Positions 29,920-38,785 of a stretch of DNA of 64,000 nt are shown here, one piece after another. Source of the stretch: Pseudomonas sp. TCU-HL1 (GTDB lineage: Bacteria > Pseudomonadota > Gammaproteobacteria > Pseudomonadales > Pseudomonadaceae); assembly GCF_001708505.1 (NCBI RefSeq), contig NZ_CP015992.1:4588001-4652000 (forward strand), read 5' to 3'. Under the pieces are notes generated by a model. That model made no database searches, had not been told where the DNA came from, and worked only from the letters and a program-made list of their open reading frames with translations. Each line of letters opens with the position of its first letter. Position 1 is the first letter of the stretch. The position numbers were made by a program, and so were the translations under genes.

Positions 29920-31413
29920 TCAGACGTGGGCGTCCTGGTATTCCTTCTCGGCCTCATCGAAGCGCTTGAGCATGGCGGCGGACGGGCCGTTGCCGATGCG
30001 GCTGAAGATCAGGATGCCGAGGGTGCAGAGGATGAAGCCCGGAATGATTTCGTACAGGCCAGTCCAGCCGAAGAAGTTCTTCCACAGGACAACGGTCACA
30101 GCACCGAGGATCATGCCGGCCAGGGCGCCGTTACGGGTCATGCCTTTCCAGATCAGAGACAGGATGACCACCGGACCGAAGGCGGCACCAAAGCCAGCCC
30201 AGGCGTAGGACACCAGGCCCAGCACCTTGCTTTCGGGGTCAGCGGCAATGGCAATGGAGATCACGGCCACCAGCAGCACCATGGCGCGGCCTACCCAGAC
30301 CAGTTCGGCCTGGCTGGCGTTCTTGCGGAAGAAGGCCTTGTAGAAGTCTTCGGTCAGGGCGCTGGAGCAGACCAGCAGCTGGCAGCTCAGGGTGGACATC
30401 ACGGCCGCCAGGATGGCGGACAGCAGCACGCCGGCAATCCAGGGGTTGAACAGGATCTTGGCCAGCTCGATGAACACACGCTCGTGGTTCTCGGTCACCG
30501 CACCAGCCTGCTCCGGGTGAGCGGAGAAGTAGGCAATGCCGAAGAAGCCAACGGCAACCGCGCCGCCGAGGCAGAAGATCATCCAGGTCATGGAGATACG
30601 GCGGGCGTTCGGGATGGACTTCACGGAATCGGCAGCCATGAAGCGCGCCAGGATGTGCGGCTGGCCAAAGTAGCCCAGACCCCAAGCGAGCAGCGAGACC
30701 ACGCCGACGAAGCTAGCGCCCTTGAGCATGTCGAAGTTGGCCGCGTCCTTCATCTCGATAGCGATGAAGGTAGTGTCCATGCCACCGGTGGCGATCATCA
30801 CGATGATCGGGGTGAGGATCAGGGCGAAGATCATCAGGCTGGCCTGGACGGTATCCGTCCAGCTGACAGCCAGGAAGCCACCAACGAAGGTGTAGCAGAT
30901 GGTGGCGGCCGCACCGGCCCACAGCGCGGTTTCGTAGGAGATGCCGAAGGTGCTCTCGAACAGGCGGGCACCAGCCACGACACCGGAGGCGCAGTAGATG
31001 GTGAAGAACACCAAGATCACCACGGCGGAGAAGATGCGCAGGATGCGGCTGTTGTCTTCGAAGCGGTTGGTGAAGTAGTCCGGCAGGGTCAGGGCGTTGC
31101 CGTTGTGCTCGGTCTGTACGCGCAGACGACCGGCGACCAGCAGCCAGTTGAGGTAAGCGCCAATAATAAGGCCGATGGCGATCCAGCTTTCGGAGAGACC
31201 GGAGAGGTAGACGGCACCCGGCAAGCCCATCAGCAGCCAGCCGCTCATGTCGGAGGCGCCGGCGGACAGCGCGGTAACGAAGCTACCGAGACTGCGACCA
31301 CCCAGGATGTAGTCGGAAAGGTTGTTGGTGGAGCGATAGGCGGCGAAGCCGATCAGCACCATGGCCGCGATATAGATCACGAAGGTGATCAGCATCGGGT
31401 TGCTCATACTCAT
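29920..31413 (-). CDS. putP: Sodium/proline symporter PutP
   Basis: A 497-residue member of the solute:sodium symporter family with about 13 membrane segments. Conserved pieces include the sodium-site region LSAGASDMSGWLLMGLPGA (about 48-66) and GYFGQPHILARFMA (about 246-259). It imports proline with Na+. The proline dehydrogenase gene putA, its usual partner, is not beside it. Upstream is an unusually long 646-base gap with a cluster of repeated boxes and then an AraC-type regulator. Confidence 0.96.
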   Translation of the reverse strand: MSMSNPMLITFVIYIAAMVLIGFAAYRSTNNLSDYILGGRSLGSFVTALSAGASDMSGWLLMGLPGAVYLSGLSESWIAIGLIIGAYLNWLLVAGRLRVQTEHNGNALTLPDYFTNRFEDNSRILRIFSAVVILVFFTIYCASGVVAGARLFESTFGISYETALWAGAAATICYTFVGGFLAVSWTDTVQASLMIFALILTPIIVMIATGGMDTTFIAIEMKDAANFDMLKGASFVGVVSLLAWGLGYFGQPHILARFMAADSVKSIPNARRISMTWMIFCLGGAVAVGFFGIAYFSAHPEQAGAVTENHERVFIELAKILFNPWIAGVLLSAILAAVMSTLSCQLLVCSSALTEDFYKAFFRKNASQAELVWVGRAMVLLVAVISIAIAADPESKVLGLVSYAWAGFGAAFGPVVILSLIWKGMTRNGALAGMILGAVTVVLWKNFFGWTGLYEIIPGFILCTLGILIFSRIGNGPSAAMLKRFDEAEKEYQDAHV

Positions 31414-31430
31414 GGGGGTCTCCCCTGCTC

Positions 31431-31443
31431 GTTTGTTTTTATT
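31431..31443 (-). promoter_or_regulatory. Candidate Hfq/Crc site in the putP leader
   Basis: AATAAAAACAAAC on the minus strand, 18 bases before the putP ATG, satisfies AAnAAnAA twice in overlapping registers. Confidence 0.45.
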
Positions 31444-31841
31444 CGGGGCGGCGGGTTGTCCGCTCCCGGGTTGCTATTAGGCAGACGCTTGTGGCGACCA
31501 CCGGTTTACGTCCCGACCGCGTCAGCCATGAGGCCGATGCAATCCCGATCGGGCAATGGTCACAGGGCATCCGGCCCTGTAAATGCGACAGCGGACCTTG
31601 CCTGGAGAGGAGCGGTCCGCCACGCGAATCAGTGATGTTCCCTGGTTGCCTCGCGAAGGTCGCTCATGGCGGTGCAGGCAGAAGACATGGGGGCCGACTG
31701 GCCCCGGGTTCGCTTCTGTTTGGGTCCAGTACAACCCCTCCGACCCGCAAGAGCGCTTCGAACTCCCGGCGGCCGCAAGGCGAGTGCGGAATTTAGAGAT
31801 ATGGCACTGCGCCTTTCTTGTCGGATTCTCTGATTCCTTTA

Positions 31842-31859
31842 CTGAATCCTCTGATTCAG
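31842..31859. repeat. Small perfect inverted repeat upstream of putP
   Basis: CTGAATC-CTCT-GATTCAG, a perfect 7-base stem, with two more GATTC copies just before it. It could be an operator or a weak hairpin. Confidence 0.45.
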
Positions 31860-31871
31860 GGAACTTTCCGC

Positions 31872-32020
31872 CAAAAGGTGCAACCCACCCACAACCCCAC
31901 GGCGCGGAGATTTCGCGAGTACCCCAATTCCCCATGAAGGGCGAGGTTGCCCAGAAGGTACAACCCAAAAGAAAAACCCAGGCAAAAGGTTGCTCCAAGA
32001 GCGCCTTAAAGGTTGCTCCA
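31872..32020. promoter_or_regulatory. Cluster of repeated AAGGTTGC/GCAACC boxes
   Basis: Two near-identical boxes, AAAAGGTTGCTCCA at 31984-31997 and TAAAGGTTGCTCCA at 32007-32020, are spaced 23 bases apart, suitable for an AraC-type dimer. Related boxes occur at 31872-31887 (CAAAAGGTGCAACCCA), 31943-31953 (GAGGTTGCCCA) and 31953-31967 (AGAAGGTACAACCCA). They lie just downstream of the AraC-type gene and 460-600 bases before putP. Binding by that regulator is inferred. The rest of the 646-base gap shows no gene. Confidence 0.5.
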
Positions 32021-32059
32021 GCACAAAAATGCCGATAGCCGACCTTGGCAGGAAGGGAC

Positions 32060-32812
32060 TTACTCGGCGCCGCGCAGCCGCTTGGGCGTCAAGCCAAGAT
32101 AGCGGCGCATGGCCGTAGTCAGCGCGCTCTGACTGGAGAACCCGCATTCCTCGGCGATGCGCACGAGGGGTTGCTCGCTTTCGCGCAGCAGGCGGGCCGC
32201 GCGATCGAGGCGGGTTTTCAGCAGGTACTGGTGCGGTGTCAGCCCCACGCAGTCCTTGAACTGGGCGTGGAAATGACTGGGACTCAGGCAGGCGACCTGA
32301 GCCAGTTCCGCGACGCTGATGCGACGCGACAGGTTGTTGATGATGTAGCTATCCAGGCGCTCGATATCCAGGCTGCCTGCAGACCGCCGCCTGACTTCGC
32401 CGAACAGCCTGAGATAGAGGGCTCGCAGCAGGATTCCGCCGAGGGAGCGGGCCAGCAGCGGATCGCTGCCATAACGGGCCAGTTCGGCGCCGGCGTAACT
32501 CAGGAGATTCTGGAAGTCCGCATCCAGTTCGGGGTAGCGCGGTGTTTCGAACAGGCGGCCGAGCATGTCGAGGTCCTCGGCCGAGGTGCACTGTCCGTCC
32601 AGGTCAAGGATCAACATGCGGTTCTCGCCCACGCCGGCGAACTCATGTCCGGCATCACCCGGTACCAGGCAAGCTCGCATGCGGCAAACCTCGCCACCAC
32701 GCCCTTCCACCTCGAACTCGGCACGGCCGGCAAGGGACATCACCAGTTGGTGATGATCGTGGGCATGGTGGTGGGCCTGATCGTCCAGGCACAGGAGGCG
32801 GGCTTCGAGCAT
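32060..32812 (-). CDS. pruR: AraC-family regulator, probably proline-utilisation activator PruR
   Basis: A 250-residue protein with an N-terminal cupin-like sensor (about 1-110, with the His-rich HHHAHDHHQ segment) and a C-terminal AraC helix-turn-helix pair (about 150-245, SVAELAQVACLSPSHFHAQF and VRIAEECGFSSQSALTTAMR). In P. aeruginosa the activator of putA/putP, PruR, lies beside asrA as here, so the same role is likely. It reads toward putP in the same direction. The start at 32812 has only a weak ribosome site. Confidence 0.75.
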   Translation of the reverse strand: MLEARLLCLDDQAHHHAHDHHQLVMSLAGRAEFEVEGRGGEVCRMRACLVPGDAGHEFAGVGENRMLILDLDGQCTSAEDLDMLGRLFETPRYPELDADFQNLLSYAGAELARYGSDPLLARSLGGILLRALYLRLFGEVRRRSAGSLDIERLDSYIINNLSRRISVAELAQVACLSPSHFHAQFKDCVGLTPHQYLLKTRLDRAARLLRESEQPLVRIAEECGFSSQSALTTAMRRYLGLTPKRLRGAE

Positions 32813-32899
32813 CGGGCTACTTGATCAAATTTTGCGCATTCTAGCGGCGACACCCCGGATTGCCCAGCACCACCTGGCCGATGGCCAGGACTCCAGGTG

Positions 32900-32929
32900 G
32901 TTGAAATGCCCGGCGCAGTGCCCCATCTA
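32900..32929 (+). promoter_or_regulatory. Sigma-32 (RpoH) heat-shock promoter for asrA
   Basis: GTTGAAA, a 14-base spacer and CCCCATCTA: the -10 matches CCCCATNTA completely and the -35 matches CTTGAAA in six of seven positions. The start codon is 31 bases downstream. Confidence 0.75.
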
Positions 32930-32959
32930 GGTTGGGTAAGCCAATAGCCAGGTGCCCCC

Positions 32960-35359
32960 ATGAGCGATCAGGACATCAACGCCGACTTCGTCGAAGAAGC
33001 CACTTCCAGCCAGCGGACAGGCCTGGTGTTGCCCGGTCAGACCCTGCCGGACAAGGTCTACATCATCCCCATCCACAATCGCCCCTTCTTCCCGGCGCAG
33101 GTGTTGCCGGTCATCGTCAACGAAGAGCCCTGGGCGCAGACCCTGGAGCTAGTGGCCAAGACCGAGCATCACAGCCTGGCGCTGTTCTTCATGGAGAATC
33201 CGCCGGAAGACCCGCGTCATTTCGACCCCAGCACCCTGCCCGAACACGGCACCCTGGTTCGGGTGCACCATGCCAGCCGCGACGGTGGCAAGCTGCAGTT
33301 CGTGGCCCAGGGACTATCGCGCGTGCGCATTCGCGGCTGGCTCAAGCGCCATCGCCCGCCCTATCTGGTCGAGGTGGACTACCCGCAAAGCCCTTCCGAC
33401 CCGCGCGACGAGGTCAAGGCTTACGGCATGGCGCTGATCAACGCGATCAAGGAGTTGCTGCCGCTGAATCCGCTGTACAGCGAGGAGCTGAAGAATTACC
33501 TCAATCGCTTCAACCCCAACGATCCTTCGCCCCTGACCGATTTCGCCGCGGCCCTGACCACGGCGCCCGCCCGTGAACTTCAGGAAGTGCTCGACACCGT
33601 GCCGATCCTCAAGCGCATGGAGAAGGTACTACCGCTGCTGCGCAAGGAAGTGGAAGTGGCCCGCCTGCAGAGCGAGCTTTCCGCCGAGGTGAACCGCAAG
33701 ATCGGCCAGCACCAGCGCGAATTCTTCCTCAAGGAGCAGCTCAAGCTGATCCAGCAGGAGCTGGGAATCACCAAGGACGACCGCAGCGCCGACAGCGAGC
33801 AGTTCGTCCAGCGCCTGGAAGGCAAAGTGCTGTCGGAACAGGCGAAAAAGCGCATCGACGAAGAGCTGAACAAACTGTCGATCCTGGAAACGGGCTCCCC
33901 CGAATACGCCGTCACCCGCAACTACCTGGATTGGGCCACCTCGGTGCCCTGGGGCGTTTACGGCGCCGACAAGCTCGACCTGAAACACGCACGCAAGGTG
34001 CTGGACAAGCATCATGCTGGTCTGGATGACGTGAAGAACCGCATCCTCGAGTTCCTCGCGGTGGGCGCCTTCAAGGGCGAAATCTCCGGCTCCATCGTGC
34101 TGCTGGTGGGGCCACCCGGCGTGGGCAAGACCAGCATCGGCAAGTCCATCGCGGAATCCCTCGGGCGCCCGTTCTACCGTTTCAGCGTCGGCGGCATGCG
34201 CGACGAGGCCGAAATCAAGGGCCACCGCCGCACCTATATTGGCGCCCTGCCCGGCAGGCTGGTGCAGGCGCTGAAAGAGGTCGAGGTGATGAACCCGGTC
34301 ATCATGCTCGACGAGATCGACAAGCTCGGCGCCAGCTACCAGGGCGACCCGGCTTCGGCCCTGCTGGAAACCCTGGACCCGGAGCAGAACGTCGAATTCC
34401 TCGACCACTACCTGGACCTGCGCCTGGACCTGTCCAAGGTACTGTTCGTCTGCACCGCCAATACCCTGGACGCCATCCCCGGTCCGCTGCTGGACCGCAT
34501 GGAAACCATCCGGCTCTCCGGCTACATCACCGAAGAAAAGCACGCCATCGCCAAGCGCCATCTCTGGCCGCGCCTGCTGGAACGTACCGGCGTGCCGAAG
34601 GGGCGCCTGTCCATCACCGACGGCGCCCTGACTTCCGTGATCGAGGGCTACGCCCGCGAAGCTGGGGTGCGTCAGCTGGAGAAGCAATTGGGCAAGATCA
34701 TCCGCAAGGCGGTGGTCCGCCTGCTGGAGGAGCCAGAGACGAACATCAAGGTCGGCCAGAAGGACCTGGAGTACTACCTGGGCCTGGCGCCGTTCCGCAA
34801 GGAACTGATGCTGTCCGGGGTTGGCGTGATCACCGGCCTGGCCTGGACCAGCCTGGGTGGCGCCACCTTGCCCATCGAGGCAACGCGTATCCACACCCTC
34901 AACCGCGGTTTCAAGCTGACCGGGCAACTGGGCGATGTCATGAAGGAGTCGGCGGAGATCGCCTACAGCTACATCAGCTCGCACCTGAAACGCTATGGCG
35001 GCGACCCGAACTTCTTCGACCAGGCCTTCGTCCACCTCCACGTGCCGGAAGGCGCCACGCCCAAGGACGGCCCAAGCGCGGGCGTCACCATGGCCAGCGC
35101 GTTGCTCTCCCTGGCCCGAAACCAGGTGCCGAAGAAGGGCGTGGCCATGACCGGCGAGTTGACCCTCACCGGCCAGGTGCTGCCGATTGGCGGCGTTCGG
35201 GAAAAAGTGATTGCAGCGCGTCGGCAGAAGATCTTCGAGCTGATCCTGCCTGAGGCCAACCGCGGCGCCTTCGAGGAGTTGCCGGACTACCTGAAGGACG
35301 GCGTCACCGCGCACTTCGCACGTCGCTTCAGCGATGTCGCCAAGGTGCTGTTCGACTGA
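32960..35359 (+). CDS. asrA: Lon-type ATP-dependent protease AsrA
   Basis: A 799-residue Lon-family protease: N-terminal substrate-binding LON domain (about 28-225), coiled-coil region (about 225-330), AAA+ ATPase with Walker A GPPGVGKTS near 383, and a serine-lysine protease domain with Ser706 in DGPSAGVTM and Lys749 in GGVREKVIAA (43 residues apart, as in Lon). The neighbours pruR-like and icp match P. aeruginosa asrA, a second Lon-like protease linked to the heat-shock and aminoglycoside stress response, rather than the main lon gene next to clpX. The sigma-32-like promoter fits. It is probably soluble and cytoplasmic. Confidence 0.92.
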   Translation: MSDQDINADFVEEATSSQRTGLVLPGQTLPDKVYIIPIHNRPFFPAQVLPVIVNEEPWAQTLELVAKTEHHSLALFFMENPPEDPRHFDPSTLPEHGTLVRVHHASRDGGKLQFVAQGLSRVRIRGWLKRHRPPYLVEVDYPQSPSDPRDEVKAYGMALINAIKELLPLNPLYSEELKNYLNRFNPNDPSPLTDFAAALTTAPARELQEVLDTVPILKRMEKVLPLLRKEVEVARLQSELSAEVNRKIGQHQREFFLKEQLKLIQQELGITKDDRSADSEQFVQRLEGKVLSEQAKKRIDEELNKLSILETGSPEYAVTRNYLDWATSVPWGVYGADKLDLKHARKVLDKHHAGLDDVKNRILEFLAVGAFKGEISGSIVLLVGPPGVGKTSIGKSIAESLGRPFYRFSVGGMRDEAEIKGHRRTYIGALPGRLVQALKEVEVMNPVIMLDEIDKLGASYQGDPASALLETLDPEQNVEFLDHYLDLRLDLSKVLFVCTANTLDAIPGPLLDRMETIRLSGYITEEKHAIAKRHLWPRLLERTGVPKGRLSITDGALTSVIEGYAREAGVRQLEKQLGKIIRKAVVRLLEEPETNIKVGQKDLEYYLGLAPFRKELMLSGVGVITGLAWTSLGGATLPIEATRIHTLNRGFKLTGQLGDVMKESAEIAYSYISSHLKRYGGDPNFFDQAFVHLHVPEGATPKDGPSAGVTMASALLSLARNQVPKKGVAMTGELTLTGQVLPIGGVREKVIAARRQKIFELILPEANRGAFEELPDYLKDGVTAHFARRFSDVAKVLFD

Positions 35360-35375
35360 GCCTCCGTCTCCGGCC

Positions 35376-35416
35376 CTGTGGGAGCGAATTCATTCGCGAT
35401 TGAAATCGCTCCCACA
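35376..35416. repeat. REP element after asrA
   Basis: A perfect 12-base inverted repeat (CTGTGGGAGCGA / TCGCTCCCACAG) enclosing GCGAATTCATTCGC, the common Pseudomonas GTGGGAGCGAATTCATTCGCG type. It may also end asrA transcripts. A near copy is at 38700-38739. Confidence 0.85.
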
Positions 35417-35524
35417 GCCCCGCCGGATACCACTTCGCTGCTTCCCGAAGATTTCCCCTCGGAACCTACGCAAGGGCGAAGCCAGCCGTTATGCTGGCCC
35501 CGCCCTTGACCGACGGAGCCACCG

Positions 35525-35929
35525 ATGCCACTCGCCCCTTCCCCTCGCCTGTTGTTGCCCCTGGGCCTGGCCCTGCTCGCCGCCTGCACCCAGCAATCGA
35601 CGGGCCCCGTGGTGGTCCATGACCAGCAGGACGATTGCCCGCTGTCCCTCCGCCAGGGCCAGCCCCTGGTACTGACACTGCCCAGCAACCCGACCACCGG
35701 CTTCCGCTGGGTTGTGCGTGACGCCGCTGCACCGGTGCTGCAGAGCCTTGGCCCGGAGGTCTACTCGACGCCGGAAGATGCCGGACTGGTGGGCAGCGCC
35801 GGTCAGTCCACCTGGCGTTTCAAGGCGAACCAGCCTGGCGAGGGTCGCCTGCACCTGGATTACCAACGCCCCTGGGAAACCGACGTGGCGCCGGCGGAAA
35901 GCTTCGACTGCCAGATCAGCGTCAAGTAG
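35525..35929 (+). CDS. icp: Chagasin-type inhibitor of cysteine peptidases, lipoprotein
   Basis: A 134-residue protein with a lipoprotein signal (lipobox LLAAC, Cys21) and the three inhibitor loops of the chagasin/ICP fold: NPTTGF (55-60), a glycine-rich loop near 87-93 (GLVGSAG), and RPWE near 114. Such proteins block papain-type cysteine peptidases from the periplasmic or outer membrane face. It is downstream of asrA in the same direction, after a REP element, and probably has its own promoter. The physiological target is unknown. Confidence 0.88.
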   Translation: MPLAPSPRLLLPLGLALLAACTQQSTGPVVVHDQQDDCPLSLRQGQPLVLTLPSNPTTGFRWVVRDAAAPVLQSLGPEVYSTPEDAGLVGSAGQSTWRFKANQPGEGRLHLDYQRPWETDVAPAESFDCQISVK

Positions 35930-35999
35930 CGCGAAATGACGGCAGCGCTGGCGTCCGCTGCCTGTCGGATATGGCAGCGCGCTTCCATAGTGGTGCACT

Positions 36000-36314
36000 G
36001 ACGAACTCGCGGTAGCCTGCTATGCCGTTGCCATCAGCGCCATGCTCTGGCGAGCACTCGCCCGTCTGGGCACAGGTCTCGACCGCCAGTCGACAGCACA
36101 GGCAGCCGGCGGCGAGGCACTTTTCGTCCTGTCGGACAGCCTGATCGGCATCAATCGATTCGTCTCACCGTTCGACGGCGCGAGTTACCTCATTATCCTC
36201 AGCTACTGGCTGGGTCAGTGGGGAATAGCCGCTTCCACGCTGGCACTTTCGACGGTCCTTCCAGCCTCGAAAAAACCGTCGGCACTCTCTCGGGAAATCG
36301 GCTATAGCAAATAG
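36000..36314 (+). pseudogene. Decayed YhhN-family (lysoplasmalogenase-like) gene, C-terminal part only
   Basis: The plus-strand frame reads from LAVACYAVAISAMLWRAL through GGEALFVLSDSLIGINRF and LIILSYWLGQWGIAAS, which matches the C-terminal third of the YhhN/TMEM86 membrane family (normally about 210 aa). Upstream the frame is closed by a stop at 35988-35990, with no trace of the N-terminal helices, and the downstream tail departs from the family. It therefore appears to be a truncated remnant. No good ribosome site precedes the internal ATG at 36042. Confidence 0.65.
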
Positions 36315-36340
36315 GCGGTCACTCAAATACGGAGTATGAA

Positions 36341-36913
36341 ATGGGTAGCCTGTTACGACTGTGGAGCTTGCTGTGCTGTGCAGTGCTTCTAGCAGGTTGC
36401 GGCAGCCTGTTGCCCAGCGAGCGCGCGGAAGTGCTGTCGCCATTCAGGGACTACACCGACGCGGAAATCCGCTACTCCCAGGCACAACCGGGCAGGACGA
36501 GCCGAACTGAACTGTTCTCGCTGGGCTTCGACCCGCTGACCCAGGGCAACGGCAAGATGCTCTCGTTCATCGATGTGCGCCTGATGTTCGTGCAGCCCAA
36601 CGTCCCCATCGACTACTTGCCAGAAGGCTTGATGAGCTGCCTGGAAGCAAAGGACCGCTGCATCGGCTATGCCTTCGAGTTCACCAAGACCGACACCCAG
36701 CGGGTCGGCAGTTTCTGGGCGGATATCTTCAACTTCCGCAAGAACCGCGAATTGCAGGGCTGGGTGTTCCGTGCCGTATTCGTACTGGTGGATGACGTAC
36801 TGGTACACAAGGTGAGCAATGGCGAGCCAAACATTCGCCGCTTCGAGGTCAAGCGAAATCCACTGGGCCCCCTGCAGGGCGCGGGCGAGTTCTTTTCCGA
36901 TCAGCTGAAGTGA
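36341..36913 (+). CDS. Conserved hypothetical lipoprotein
   Basis: A 190-residue protein with a lipoprotein signal (VLLAGC, Cys20). The mature part is soluble, with a hydrophobic segment near 140-150 (WVFRAVFVLVDDVLV). I do not recognise a domain. It lies between the YhhN remnant and cmoA; a 65-base gap and separate start suggest its own expression or cotranscription with cmoAB. Probably attached to the inner or outer membrane facing the periplasm. Confidence 0.75.
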   Translation: MGSLLRLWSLLCCAVLLAGCGSLLPSERAEVLSPFRDYTDAEIRYSQAQPGRTSRTELFSLGFDPLTQGNGKMLSFIDVRLMFVQPNVPIDYLPEGLMSCLEAKDRCIGYAFEFTKTDTQRVGSFWADIFNFRKNRELQGWVFRAVFVLVDDVLVHKVSNGEPNIRRFEVKRNPLGPLQGAGEFFSDQLK

Positions 36914-36978
36914 GGGAGGTTTGGCCGCGCCGCACAGTCCGTTAGAATGCCGGCCTTTTCCCTTGCTGGTACCGGCCC

Positions 36979-37722
36979 GTGACCGAAAGCCCCGATCGCA
37001 TCTACGCCAATCCCCAGGCTCAAGTCGGCGACTTCGCCTTCAACGAAGACGTGGTTCGGGTCTTCCCGGACATGATCAAGCGCTCCGTGCCAGGCTACCC
37101 CACCATCGTCGAGAACATCGGCGTGCTGGCGGCGCAGTTCGCCCAGGCCGGCACCCCGCTCTATGACCTGGGCAGCTCCCTCGGCGCCGTGACCCAGGCC
37201 CTGCGCCGCCATGTGAAAACCGACGGCTGCCGGGTCGTTGCTGTGGATAACTCCAGCGCCATGGTGGAACGCTGCCGCGAGTACCTGCACGCCCAGGACG
37301 CCATGTTCCAGGAATTGCTGCCAGTAGATGTGCTGGAGGCCGACATCCTCGCCCTGGATCTGCACCCCTGCTCCTTCGTGGCGATGAACTTCACCTTACA
37401 GTTCGTGCCGCGCGAACACCGTACCGAATTGCTCGCCCGTATTCGCCAGGCCCTGCTGCCGGGTGGCGCGCTGGTCCTCTCGGAAAAACTGCGCTTCGAA
37501 GACAGCGACGAACACCAGCTCCTCACCGACCTGCACATCGCCTTCAAACGCGCCAATGGCTACAGCGAACTGGAAATCGCCCAGAAACGCAGCGCGCTGG
37601 AGAACGTCATGCACCCGGATAGCCTCGAGGAACATCGCGCACGCCTGCTGGAGGCAGGGTTCTCCAAGGTGGTGCCCTGGTTCCAGTGCCTCAACTTCGC
37701 TTCGCTGATCGCCCTGCCATGA
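36979..37722 (+). CDS. cmoA: Carboxy-S-adenosyl-L-methionine synthase
   Basis: A 247-residue SAM-fold enzyme that converts SAM and prephenate to carboxy-SAM, used by CmoB to make cmo5U at wobble position 34 of tRNAs. LYDLGSSLGAVTQAL (near 60) is the SAM-binding loop, and FAFNEDVVRVFPDMIKRS is the family N-terminus. The start is GTG at 36979. The stop overlaps the cmoB ATG (ATGA), so the two are coupled. Confidence 0.95.
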   Translation: MTESPDRIYANPQAQVGDFAFNEDVVRVFPDMIKRSVPGYPTIVENIGVLAAQFAQAGTPLYDLGSSLGAVTQALRRHVKTDGCRVVAVDNSSAMVERCREYLHAQDAMFQELLPVDVLEADILALDLHPCSFVAMNFTLQFVPREHRTELLARIRQALLPGGALVLSEKLRFEDSDEHQLLTDLHIAFKRANGYSELEIAQKRSALENVMHPDSLEEHRARLLEAGFSKVVPWFQCLNFASLIALP

Positions 37723-38687
37723 TTCGTACGCTGGACCTCGACGCCCTGCAGCAACGACTGGCGGGTACCCCGCTGCAAGACTGGGCCGCCGACCTGCCCG
37801 CGCAACTCGATGCCAAGCTGTCGGTCGGCCACGGCGACCTGGAGCGCTGGAGTGCCGCGGTCAATGCCCTCCCCTCTCTGCAGCCGCAGCACGTGGAGCT
37901 GGAACAGCGTTTCCTGCTCGATGCCCCCTGTGACGATGCCACCCGCGCGAGTGTGAAGAGCGCCCTGCAAGGACTGATTCCCTGGCGCAAGGGACCGTTC
38001 GAGCTGTTTGGCGTGCATGTCGACACTGAATGGCGCTCGGACTGGAAGTGGGCGCGGGTAGCCCCGCACCTCGACCTGCGCGGCCGCCGCGTGCTGGACG
38101 TAGGCTGCGGCAATGGCTACTACCAGTGGCGCATGCTCGGCGCGGGTGCCGACAGCGTGGTGGGCATCGACCCCAACTGGTTGTTCTTCTGTCAGTTCCT
38201 GGCAATGAAGCGATTCCTGCCCGACCTGCCGGCCTGGCACCTGCCCATGGCGCTGGAAGAACTCCCGCCGAAGCTGGAAGGCTTCGACACCGTGTTCTCC
38301 ATGGGTGTGCTCTACCACCGGCGCGCCCCCATCGATCACCTGTTCGACCTCAAGGACTGCCTGCGCCGGGGCGGCGAACTGGTGCTGGAAACCCTGGTGG
38401 TGGAAGGCGACGCCCAGCAAGTCCTGGTGCCTGAAGACCGCTACGCACAGATGCGCAACGTCTGGTTCCTGCCTTCGGTGCCGGCCCTGGAGCTCTGGCT
38501 GCGCAGAGCGGGCTACGTGGATATCCGCTGCGTGGATGTCAGCTACACCAGCGTCGAGGAGCAGCGCAGTACCGAGTGGATGCGCTTCCAGTCCCTGCCG
38601 GAATTTCTCGATCCCGCCGACCACAGCCGCACCATCGAAGGCCTGCCGGCACCGGCCCGCGCCGTGCTGATCGCCCGCAAGCCCTGA
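37719..38687 (+). CDS. cmoB: tRNA U34 carboxymethyltransferase
   Basis: A 322-residue methyltransferase-fold protein that transfers carboxymethyl from carboxy-SAM to 5-hydroxyuridine 34 of tRNAs. The SAM-binding motif VLDVGCGNGYYQWRM is near residue 125. The start overlaps the cmoA stop by 4 bases; the longer frame from 37686 lies inside cmoA and is not used. Confidence 0.95.
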   Translation: MIRTLDLDALQQRLAGTPLQDWAADLPAQLDAKLSVGHGDLERWSAAVNALPSLQPQHVELEQRFLLDAPCDDATRASVKSALQGLIPWRKGPFELFGVHVDTEWRSDWKWARVAPHLDLRGRRVLDVGCGNGYYQWRMLGAGADSVVGIDPNWLFFCQFLAMKRFLPDLPAWHLPMALEELPPKLEGFDTVFSMGVLYHRRAPIDHLFDLKDCLRRGGELVLETLVVEGDAQQVLVPEDRYAQMRNVWFLPSVPALELWLRRAGYVDIRCVDVSYTSVEEQRSTEWMRFQSLPEFLDPADHSRTIEGLPAPARAVLIARKP

Positions 38688-38699
38688 TACAGATCGCCT

Positions 38700-38760
38700 T
38701 GTGGGAGCGAATTCATTCGCGATTGAAATCGTTCCCACACTACCCGGCGAATTCATTCGC
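38700..38760. repeat. REP element after cmoB, with a partial second copy
   Basis: TGTGGGAGCGA (38700-38710) pairs with TCGTTCCCACA (38729-38739, one wobble) around the GCGAATTCATTCGC centre, and a second GGCGAATTCATTCGC follows at 38746-38760. It lies between the convergent cmoB and pdxJ and probably helps end both transcripts. Confidence 0.8.
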
Positions 38761-38785
38761 TGAACAGGCCGGAGGCCTGACTTGA

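Noticed and set aside
36165..36443. Minus-strand frame of 92 codons over the YhhN remnant
   Set aside because: No recognisable domain, no ribosome site, and the plus strand shows protein-family similarity.
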